Shown piece by piece: positions 13,107 through 19,098 of a stretch of DNA of 19,098 nt; position 1 is the stretch's first letter, and each line of letters begins with the position of its first letter. Made by a program: the position numbers and the translations under genes. Origin of the DNA: Prevotellaceae bacterium UBA4372 (GTDB lineage Bacteria; Bacteroidota; Bacteroidia; Bacteroidales; Bacteroidaceae); NCBI GenBank assembly GCA_002391275.1, contig DGSC01000049.1:1-19098 (forward strand), written 5' to 3'. A model generated the notes under the pieces. That model saw nothing but the letters and a program-made list of their open reading frames with translations. It had not been told where the DNA came from and searched no databases.

Positions 13107-15050
13107 TTATTCTAATGTGTATTTATCTAAAAGTTTAACTACACGCATAATTTCAGCCACGTTGGCAGCAAAGCTCATGGCGCCGCGTCCATGGAAGGGA
13201 GGGTTGCCGTCGAAGACCTCAGGCAGTGTGCCTATGCAATGGTAGAAGAGTTCTTCCTCGTAACCGACGAGCTGACGCTCGACAAAGCTTACTCGGGAAT
13301 AGCCAAACACTTTGAGGCATGCTTCAAGATAGAATCCAGCGAGCCAAGGCCATGCTGTTCCCATGTGGTAAGCATAGTCGCGTTGAACCTGAGGACCAAC
13401 GTACATCGGATTGTAACCACCGCTCTTAGGTGACAGTGTGCGCAATCCTTTAGGGGTGAGCAGTTCCTTGGTGCACATGTCAAGGACTCCTTTCTTCTGT
13501 TTGGCATCAAGTGGGGAATAGTCGAAAGCACAAGCGAAGATCATGTTCGGGCGAACACTCCAGTCGATCATAGTGCCGTCGACGTAGTCGAGAAGATAGC
13601 CATAGTCGTTGAGGAAGGTGTCAATGAAGCTTTTCTTGGTCTTTTCAGCCATACGTTCCAGCTGTTCGGCTCTTTCAACGTCGTTAGTGGTGCGACATAC
13701 GTTTGCGCTGAACAGGAGAGCGTTGTACCAGAGAGCATTGAACTCAACAATATAGCCTGAACGAGGAACAATGGGATGTCCGTTCTGGCTGCTGTTCATC
13801 CATGTGATAGCCTTATCTCGTCCGTTGCTGTATACAAGTCCATTGTCGTGGATATAGAGGTTTCCATGTTTTCCGGCAAGTAGCCATTCCATGATATCCC
13901 TGAGCAGCTTGCCATATTTTTCTATACCTTTGTCCATGCCGACAAACTTGCAGTATTGTTGAATACACCAGATTGCCCACAGAAGGATGTCTGGGTGCTC
14001 TATCTCATAGATTCGTACGCTCAGAGGTTTGCCTTCAATGAATTCACGTATTCCCTTTTCGGCAGTGCGCATTACGCGTTCAAAGTGGTCCACTTCGTTG
14101 TTCGTGAGCGTAAGGCCGGGCAGTGATATGAATAAGTCGCGGGCACGACATTTAAACCATGGATATCCCGCTAAGACATAAGTCTCGCCATCGCGGTAGT
14201 TGAGGAACTGGTGTGCACTGTTGACGAGGCAATGATAGAAGTTGTCGCGCGGGGTGCGTATCTTAACCTCATAGTCAGCCAAGTCTTTCAATTTTGCAGG
14301 GCTACATTCTTTAGTTCCTGCGGAGAAGACTACGCTTTCGCCTTTCTTGATATCAAATTCGAAGTAGCCAGGTACATACAAATCTTCGTTGGAGGCATAG
14401 CCGCGCTCTGTTTCCTTGGGATAGTCAACACCTCTGTACCAGTCGGGTCGGAACACCCACTCCGTTTTCTTGTTTAACTGCATGAACAGCTCTGGGTAGC
14501 CAGGGTACATGCATGTCTTGATTCCGTTCTTTACTTCTTGGTAATCGCGATTGGCACGCGGATTTTCATGTGTGAACTCGCGAACACTGCGGAAAGCGAG
14601 CCAAGGCTGAAGACGGAGTGTAGTCTTGGAATGGGCATCGAGGAGTGTGTAGCGAATGAGCACGCGGTCTTCGAAATGCTGGAACATAAGTTCTTTCTTC
14701 AAGATAACGCCGCCAACACGATAAATAGTTGTGGGCACCTGTTGGCAGTCGTATTCACGAATGTACTTGTGACCACGTGGACTAAAGTTGTCCCCTTGAT
14801 ATTTATGGAGGCCTAAGTTGAATTCGGCGCCATGCTGAATGACTGTGCAGTCGAGCGACGAGAGGAGGACGTGGTTTTCGTCGTCCAACTCAGGCACAGG
14901 TACTACAAGCAGACCGTGATACTTACGCGTGTTGCAATCGAGGATAGTTGAACACGAGTAAGCCCCCGAACGGTTAGAGCGTAGCACTTCTTTCTTCAGA
15001 GCTTCCTCCAGGTTTGTCATCAAGGTTTTGTCAAACTGTAAATAGCTCAT
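13107..15050 (-). CDS. Glycogen debranching enzyme (amylo-alpha-1,6-glucosidase type)
   Basis: This 647-residue protein has the two-domain layout of archaeal/bacterial GDE. The N-terminal beta-sandwich domain (about 1-250) includes NRSGAYSCSTILDCNTRKYHGLL. The (alpha/alpha)6 catalytic domain (about 270-640) has YPWFKCRARDLFISLPGL (297-313), TWMNS (416-420), VEFNALWYNAL (435-445), GLRTLSP (535-541) and YHMGTAWPWL (561-570). It removes alpha-1,6 branches from glycogen in the cytoplasm. In many relatives the first motif reads WGRD and the second WMDA; here they are CRARD and WMNS, which may be subgroup-specific. It is the first gene of the operon, has its own promoter at 15095-15124 and is divergent from the Crp-type regulator. 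Confidence 0.93.
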   Translation of the reverse strand: MSYLQFDKTLMTNLEEALKKEVLRSNRSGAYSCSTILDCNTRKYHGLLVVPVPELDDENHVLLSSLDCTVIQHGAEFNLGLHKYQGDNFSPRGHKYIREYDCQQVPTTIYRVGGVILKKELMFQHFEDRVLIRYTLLDAHSKTTLRLQPWLAFRSVREFTHENPRANRDYQEVKNGIKTCMYPGYPELFMQLNKKTEWVFRPDWYRGVDYPKETERGYASNEDLYVPGYFEFDIKKGESVVFSAGTKECSPAKLKDLADYEVKIRTPRDNFYHCLVNSAHQFLNYRDGETYVLAGYPWFKCRARDLFISLPGLTLTNNEVDHFERVMRTAEKGIREFIEGKPLSVRIYEIEHPDILLWAIWCIQQYCKFVGMDKGIEKYGKLLRDIMEWLLAGKHGNLYIHDNGLVYSNGRDKAITWMNSSQNGHPIVPRSGYIVEFNALWYNALLFSANVCRTTNDVERAEQLERMAEKTKKSFIDTFLNDYGYLLDYVDGTMIDWSVRPNMIFACAFDYSPLDAKQKKGVLDMCTKELLTPKGLRTLSPKSGGYNPMYVGPQVQRDYAYHMGTAWPWLAGFYLEACLKVFGYSRVSFVERQLVGYEEELFYHCIGTLPEVFDGNPPFHGRGAMSFAANVAEIMRVVKLLDKYTLE

Positions 15051-15094
15051 AAGTTAGTTAATATATTAAGTATGGTTTTATTACAAAATCACTC

Positions 15095-15124
15095 CAAAAT
15101 TAGCAATTTATTCTCATTCGCAAA
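15095..15124 (-). promoter_or_regulatory. Promoter of the glycogen operon
   Basis: TAATTTTG (15102-15095) matches the -7 consensus, and TTTG (15124-15121) lies 18 bases upstream. The predicted start near 15088 gives a leader of about 38 bases before the debranching enzyme ATG. Confidence 0.6.
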
Positions 15125-15152
15125 AATATTTCATTTAAAAGTTGTTTCATTG

Positions 15153-15184
15153 TTTGGTGAAATCATAATAAAAGGCTATTTTTG
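15153..15184 (+). promoter_or_regulatory. Promoter of the Crp/Fnr-type gene
   Basis: TTTG (15153-15156) and TATTTTTG (15177-15184) match the -33 and -7 elements with a 20-base spacer. The box overlaps an in-frame GTG at 15184, which supports the downstream ATG at 15208 as the true start. Only 28 bases separate its -33 from that of the divergent glycogen promoter; they include two direct TTTCATT repeats (15129 and 15145). Confidence 0.65.
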
Positions 15185-15207
15185 TGCCAAATAACATAAA
15201 ATGCTTG

Positions 15208-15906
15208 ATGAAAAGGTCTCCGAATATTACAGATTTATTGCCCAAGTTAGATGGCTTGATGCAACTTCTCACTGAGCCGCAACGCTCGAATATGTGCGGT
15301 GTGGCCTCTGTTCATGCCTTTCGCAAAAATGAATTGATTTATCCTGCGGGCAGTCATCCGACGATGTTACACTGTTTGGTGTCAGGCAAAGTGAAAATCT
15401 GTCGCGAAGGTGTTGGGCTTCGGACTCAGATTGTTCGAGTGATACGCCCTGTAGACTATTTTGGCTATCGCCCGGCATTTGCAGGGGAGGACTATGTCTC
15501 TTCTGCTATAGCTTTCGAAGCCTCGGTCATCGTAGGCTTCCCTATAGATATGATAAAAAGCCTGGTGCGGGAAAATGCATCGCTCGCGTGCTTCTTCATA
15601 CAACGGTTGGCATCCGACTTAGGTCAGGCAGACGAACGCACGGTAAACTTGACACAAAAGCACATACGAGGCCGATTGGCTGATTCGCTACTTTTCTTGA
15701 AAGACAGTTATGGTCTGGAAGAGGATGGCTATACATTAAGTATTTACCTTAGCCGTGAGGATTTGGCAAGCTTGTCAAACATGACTACGAGCAATGCTAT
15801 CCGTACCTTGTCGGCTTTTGCAACAGAGAAGCTGGTTGCTGTTGACGGACGTAAGATAAAGTTGCTTGACGAAGCCAAATTGGCAAAAATCAGTAGGATG
15901 GGATAA
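15208..15906 (+). CDS. Crp/Fnr-family transcriptional regulator
   Basis: This 232-residue protein has a cyclic-nucleotide-binding-like beta barrel (about 20-120; FRKNELIYPAGSHPTMLHCLVSGKV), a dimer helix (about 125-155) and a C-terminal winged helix (about 165-230, recognition region LSREDLASLSNMTTSNAIRT, 181-200). The GExxxxxxxxRxA cAMP-binding signature of Crp is not present (VDYFGYRPAFAG instead), and no Cys cluster for an Fe-S centre is seen. The ligand is therefore unknown. The ATG at 15208 is chosen because the upstream GTG lies in the -7 box. It is divergent from the glycogen operon and may regulate it or itself. Its 3' end overlaps the diacylglycerol-kinase-like gene by 17 bases tail-to-tail. 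Confidence 0.92.
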   Translation: MKRSPNITDLLPKLDGLMQLLTEPQRSNMCGVASVHAFRKNELIYPAGSHPTMLHCLVSGKVKICREGVGLRTQIVRVIRPVDYFGYRPAFAGEDYVSSAIAFEASVIVGFPIDMIKSLVRENASLACFFIQRLASDLGQADERTVNLTQKHIRGRLADSLLFLKDSYGLEEDGYTLSIYLSREDLASLSNMTTSNAIRTLSAFATEKLVAVDGRKIKLLDEAKLAKISRMG

Positions 15907-16828
15907 TTAAGTTGACGTGTTCAGGGCGGAGCATTATCTCAAATGGCGCATGAACTTCGTTTAGGACAATACCATCGGTGCTGATGTTGGCTTTGCGAAC
16001 ATCTATGAAGCGTATGGTTTTGGGCGTGCGGAATGATTTTACGTTCTTGTGGCTTAAGAAACTGCCAGTGAACAACATCCAAAGACCTTCAATAAGTTGT
16101 CGAACCTCGGGATATGATATTATGCTCATATCTAACATTCCGTTGTATGGTACAGCGTTGGGGGTCTGTCCGTATCCGCGACAATTGCCTACACAGACGC
16201 TCATCACTTTCTGTTCTATTTCTTCCTCGTTGATCTTGATCCGCATTTTCGTCTCCATCCTCTGAAATAGGAGCAAAATCATACTCGTGAAATAGGTGAG
16301 GGTGGTGAGTCCGAATACACTGCGGGCCTTGTATTTCAACTTCATGATATTGGCAACCAGTCCCACATTGACACAATTGAAAAAATAGTGTTCGGCATAG
16401 GTAGACTCAGATGACCTGTATTTGATGACACCGACGTCGACCTTACGAACTCTTCTTGCTTTTAGCCATTTGATAGTCTGGGCGTCATTCTCTTCTGTGA
16501 ATCCCCAAAAAGAGGCGTAATCATTGCCTCTACCGTTTGGGATTACTCCAAGTACAACACGTTCACGCGTAGGGTCGTCGAAGGAAAGCAAACCATTGAG
16601 TGCTCTGTTCATTGCCGAGTCGCCTCCCACTATGACTAAAGTCTCGTAGCCATTGTTTATCAGCATCCTTGTAAGCCTGAAAACACTATCTGGACCTTCG
16701 CTTTGGACAAAATCATAGGAGACAGCTTGTGCATCCAGCAGATCCCGTATCTGTTCCCATCGCTTGTGGGAACGTCGAACTCCTTGTTTCGGGCAGTAGA
16801 TGATGCCCCACCGTGTGTTGTCGCTCAT
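15890..16828 (-). CDS. Diacylglycerol kinase catalytic-domain protein (lipid kinase-like)
   Basis: This 312-residue protein belongs to the DAGK/YegS/sphingosine kinase superfamily, which phosphorylates lipid hydroxyl groups with ATP. The nucleotide region is IVGGDSAMNRALNGL (66-80) and VIPNGRGNDYASFWG (95-109), followed by VRKVDVGVIKY and a beta-sandwich C-terminal half. The usual GGDGTxNE is changed to GGDSAMNR, so a Gly and the Thr and Glu are lost. This could be a subgroup trait or a sign of altered activity. The substrate may be diacylglycerol or, in these sphingolipid-making bacteria, a ceramide-like lipid; that is inference. It follows miaA by 18 bases, as the last gene of a three-gene operon, and overlaps the end of the Crp-type gene. 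Confidence 0.88.
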   Translation of the reverse strand: MSDNTRWGIIYCPKQGVRRSHKRWEQIRDLLDAQAVSYDFVQSEGPDSVFRLTRMLINNGYETLVIVGGDSAMNRALNGLLSFDDPTRERVVLGVIPNGRGNDYASFWGFTEENDAQTIKWLKARRVRKVDVGVIKYRSSESTYAEHYFFNCVNVGLVANIMKLKYKARSVFGLTTLTYFTSMILLLFQRMETKMRIKINEEEIEQKVMSVCVGNCRGYGQTPNAVPYNGMLDMSIISYPEVRQLIEGLWMLFTGSFLSHKNVKSFRTPKTIRFIDVRKANISTDGIVLNEVHAPFEIMLRPEHVNLIIPSY

Positions 16829-16846
16829 TGTCGGTTGTCCTTTGTT

Positions 16847-17833
16847 TTATTCTATTTTATTTATTGAAGTGTATAGTCCGAGAATTTGGCTTGCTACACT
16901 CTCGGGTGACTGAGTGGCATCGATCCAAGTGATTTTTACTCCCCGTCGTTCCATGCCTCTGAAATAGGTCATTTGTCTCTTGGCAAATTGGTGTATAGCG
17001 GTTTCCAATTGAGAAACCATCTCATCATAGCTTGTTTGACCTGTTAGGTAGAGCGTTACGAATCGATATTCAAGTCCATAACTGATGAGGGACTCGGCAG
17101 AAACGCCGTTGTCCAATAGTTGACGAACCTCTTCTATCATTCCAGCCTTTAGTCGTCGTTTCAGGCGTGACGAAATACGTTCGCGTCTGAGTTCCCGGGG
17201 GATGTCCAAACCAATCGTCAGGGATTTCACTTCAGGAAAAGGCTCAGCTTTTTCTACCCCATTTGTCTTATAGTATTCTTCAATCTCTATGGCTCGGATA
17301 GCCCTTCTCGTGGTGTCTACATCAGTGGTATTGTGAAGACGCTTATAGGTTGACAGTAGCTTAGTGAGCTCATGTAAATTGCTATTTTTCAGTTGTTCGC
17401 GTAGCTGTTGATTGACGGGCACTTCAACTAAGTTGTAACCTCTAAGGATGCTTTCGATGTACAAACCAGTACCTCCGCAAAGAATGGGGAAATGCCCACG
17501 TTGCTGTATTTGTCTGAAGGCTTGAATGAAGTCGCGTTGAAAGTGGAATACCGAGTATTTTTCGCCAGCATTTGCTATGTCGATCAAATGGTAGGGGATA
17601 TGTAAACGTCTGGCATCGTTGTTATCATGTGATAACGTTATATCATAATCCTCCAAATCTTTGCCTGTGCCGATATCCATCCCTCTAAAGACCTGACGCG
17701 AATCTGCTGAAATGATTTCGGCAATAGAGTTTGATGTGTCAGAGGCTATGGACATACGTGCCGCAAGTTGGGCAGCGACGGCCGTTTTGCCGCAAGCTGT
17801 TGGTCCTAAGATGGTGATTATCGACGTCTTCAT
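16847..17833 (-). CDS. miaA: tRNA dimethylallyltransferase
   Basis: MiaA transfers a dimethylallyl group from DMAPP to N6 of adenine 37 in tRNAs reading UNN codons. The 328-residue protein has the P-loop GPTACGKT (10-17), the substrate motif SADSRQVFRGMDIGTGK (42-58), CGGTGLYI and the C-terminal helix region ISYGLEYRF ... FAKRQMTYFRGME. Compared with E. coli it has the GTGKD rather than GTAKP variant, seen in one of the two MiaA groups of Bacteroidetes. Short Asn/Asp/Ser-rich insertions occur at about 29-37 and 66-75. It lies 21 bases after the outer-membrane protein gene and 18 before the lipid-kinase gene, so the three are co-transcribed from 18635-18662. Confidence 0.97.
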   Translation of the reverse strand: MKTSIITILGPTACGKTAVAAQLAARMSIASDTSNSIAEIISADSRQVFRGMDIGTGKDLEDYDITLSHDNNDARRLHIPYHLIDIANAGEKYSVFHFQRDFIQAFRQIQQRGHFPILCGGTGLYIESILRGYNLVEVPVNQQLREQLKNSNLHELTKLLSTYKRLHNTTDVDTTRRAIRAIEIEEYYKTNGVEKAEPFPEVKSLTIGLDIPRELRRERISSRLKRRLKAGMIEEVRQLLDNGVSAESLISYGLEYRFVTLYLTGQTSYDEMVSQLETAIHQFAKRQMTYFRGMERRGVKITWIDATQSPESVASQILGLYTSINKIE

Positions 17834-17854
17834 AAAATATAATTAATGTGTAGT

Positions 17855-18520
17855 TCAGAAACGATAGCCTAAGCCAGCGTTTAAGATTCCCTGATAACCG
17901 AAAGCAGGAAACTCGATGCGGGCATATACATCACGACCAATGAGTAAGCCAACGGGAACAGCCTGAAAAGCGAAACCTGTGTGGACTTTGTCTGAAACAC
18001 GATCAAATTCAATTCCAAAACCAATAGCGCAACGGCTATACATTGAAAAGTTGTGCATCTTCAACCATTCCAACCTTATCGTTGGCATGGCTATAAATAT
18101 GCTTTCTTCGTATCTGTCGCTGTTGCCAAAAGCCGTATTTCTTCTGTATTGCTGACTTTTATCGGTGCCGTACCATGTGTCTTCATCCCAATCATCTTTG
18201 AGTACGGGAATGTACGTAAAGTCAAGACCAACGCTTAAACGTTTAGTCAGTCGTCTCATGTATTCGCCACTGATTTCAAAGGGGGCCTTGCGTTCATCCC
18301 TATAGTCGTCATCTTCAAATAGTTGATTGGGACGCATGGGCCAGATGCCTATGGAAAAGCATAACTCATTGTTGCTTTCGAAACGATAAGGGCGATGATT
18401 CCGATAGTTATGAGCTTGCACCTTCCTATCCGTCAGCGGATGATAGCCAGGTTGGCCATTTGCAGCAAACACGGTTAGGAATAACGCAAAAGAGGTTACA
18501 AAAATCCTTTGTGAAAACAT
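17855..18520 (-). CDS. Outer-membrane beta-barrel protein, unknown function
   Basis: This 221-residue protein has a signal peptide (MFSQRIFVTSFALFLTVFAANGQ). A Tyr/Arg/Asn-rich segment follows, then alternating amphipathic beta strands. It ends in GLGYRF, the terminal aromatic residue used for outer-membrane insertion. Segments such as FEISGEYMRRLTKRLSVGLDFTYIP and NFSMYSRCAIGFGIEF look like barrel strands with acidic turns. I do not recognise a named family beyond porin-like beta-barrel proteins of Bacteroidetes. The frame is open upstream to 18661, but the ATG at 18520 begins the signal peptide and lies after the promoter, so it is preferred. The leader is then about 108 bases. It is the first gene of the operon with miaA. 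Confidence 0.82.
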   Translation of the reverse strand: MFSQRIFVTSFALFLTVFAANGQPGYHPLTDRKVQAHNYRNHRPYRFESNNELCFSIGIWPMRPNQLFEDDDYRDERKAPFEISGEYMRRLTKRLSVGLDFTYIPVLKDDWDEDTWYGTDKSQQYRRNTAFGNSDRYEESIFIAMPTIRLEWLKMHNFSMYSRCAIGFGIEFDRVSDKVHTGFAFQAVPVGLLIGRDVYARIEFPAFGYQGILNAGLGYRF

Positions 18521-18634
18521 ATAGAAGTAGCTTGATTTTAGAGAAGTCAGTTTTAGATAATGAAGTGATATGGGCGTTGATGCAAGCACCCTTTGCCCAA
18601 TGATATTAGTCGTCAATACATTCAGACTATGGCG

Positions 18635-18662
18635 CAAAGTTACTAAAAAAACTTGTAACAAA
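18635..18662 (-). promoter_or_regulatory. Promoter of the beta-barrel protein / miaA / lipid-kinase operon
   Basis: TAACTTTG (18642-18635) is an exact -7 match, preceded by TTTG (18662-18659) at a short 16-base spacing. The predicted start near 18628 leaves a leader of about 108 bases. Confidence 0.6.
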
Positions 18663-18724
18663 GAAGCAATTTTCTAAGATTAACGCAGAATGACCGTAAA
18701 TAAAAGGCAAGACGGGGATTTAGA

Positions 18725-18741
18725 GCCCCTTGATAAGGGGC
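18725..18741. repeat. Small perfect hairpin
   Basis: GCCCCTT GAT AAGGGGC is a 7-base-pair stem with a 3-base loop. There is no T-run after it, so it is not a clear terminator. Confidence 0.5.
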
Positions 18742-18806
18742 GGCTATAATGCAGGGATATGCAAATTTGGGAGGAATAAAGAAATAGTTAGGTTTCTTAT
18801 CCGTAA

Positions 18807-19072
18807 CCCAACTGTTGCCAAAATCAACGGGTTAACAATACCAATGTGGTATGGCAGGAGCGCAATGTCTGGCGAGGCAACGATAAAGGCATCCGTCAGT
18901 GCCAGCAGTTCGTCATCCGCTCGACCTCAGGTCGCTTGACTCGTCCAAGAACTATGAGGACTCAGTCCGTCGCCGTTATCAGATGGAACACGACGCCGCC
19001 ATGCGTGACAGTATCGGGCGACTGATGATACGACAGTCGAAAGAGATTAAAAAGAACGCCAGTTCGGGATAA
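18807..19072 (+). pseudogene. Probable broken gene fragment, unrecognised
   Basis: Two plus-strand frames, each with natural-looking amino-acid composition, adjoin. The first runs from 18807 (NTNVVWQERNVWRGNDKGIR, then QFVIRSTSG) and loses coding character near 18930. The second, open from 18887, gives DSSKNYEDSVRRRYQMEHD and IRQSKEIKKNASSG, ending at the TAA at 19070-19072. Joining them needs one frameshift. No start codon, ribosome site or promoter is evident upstream. I do not recognise the family. A short separate gene starting at the GTG at 18899 (57 residues) is an alternative. Confidence 0.35.
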
Positions 19073-19098
19073 GATTATATTGCTGTCCGCTAAAAGAT

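Larger units (their letters stand above)
18521..19098. other. 578-base end region: leader, promoter, hairpin and broken coding fragment
   Basis: From 18521 to about 18628 lies the leader of the beta-barrel gene, then its promoter. Beyond it I see only a small hairpin at 18725-18741 and a plus-strand fragment of coding appearance (18807-19072). There is no complete gene, tRNA or insertion sequence. Confidence 0.6.

Overview
The window reads as chromosomal DNA of a Bacteroidales bacterium, most likely Prevotella or a close relative. The reasons are: promoters of the Bacteroidetes type (-7 TAnnTTTG with a TTTG-like -33) in front of most transcription units; A-rich leaders with weak Shine-Dalgarno sites; families largely confined to or typical of the phylum (DUF4270 lipoprotein, TlpA proteins with long N-terminal domains, HAAS/PspC fusions, GH57 alpha-amylase-like protein next to a GT4 glycogen synthase and a GDE debranching enzyme); and the gene order panD-panC / GT5-like half synthase / DUF4270, which I recall from other Bacteroidetes. 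There is no rRNA, tRNA, CRISPR array, transposase or phage gene.

Layout. 1-5300 (minus strand): a small PspC gene, a PadR regulator overlapping by ATGA a large HAAS/PspC membrane protein, then two paralogous exported TlpA/thioredoxin-like proteins, the second cut by the window edge. Between the two TlpA genes the first reading frame continues, in the same frame, through a second complete thioredoxin domain that is broken by three stop codons. The large PspC gene carries two in-frame palindromic GC-rich insertions. 5500-6830 (minus): a strong hairpin, then panD and panC (beta-alanine and pantothenate synthesis). 7022-9299 (plus): a half-size glycogen-synthase-like protein and a DUF4270 lipoprotein. 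9300-10185: an 886-base convergent intergenic region with two terminators enclosing a 22-bp tandem repeat array and a 70-bp palindrome.

10186-15050 (minus): a glycogen/alpha-glucan operon (GDE debranching enzyme, GT4 glycogen synthase, GH57 alpha-amylase-like protein with a histone-H1-like tail). A Crp/Fnr-type regulator is transcribed divergently from it. It overlaps tail-to-tail with a minus-strand operon of an outer-membrane beta-barrel protein, miaA and a diacylglycerol-kinase-like gene (18520-15890). The last 440 bases hold only a broken plus-strand coding fragment and a small hairpin.

Most of the content is ordinary core metabolism. The unusual parts are: the 22-bp array, which has a good promoter aimed through it and lies next to a symmetrical terminator; the palindromes translated inside the PspC gene; the triple-stop thioredoxin domain; and the GH57 homologue that has Ser where I expect the nucleophile.
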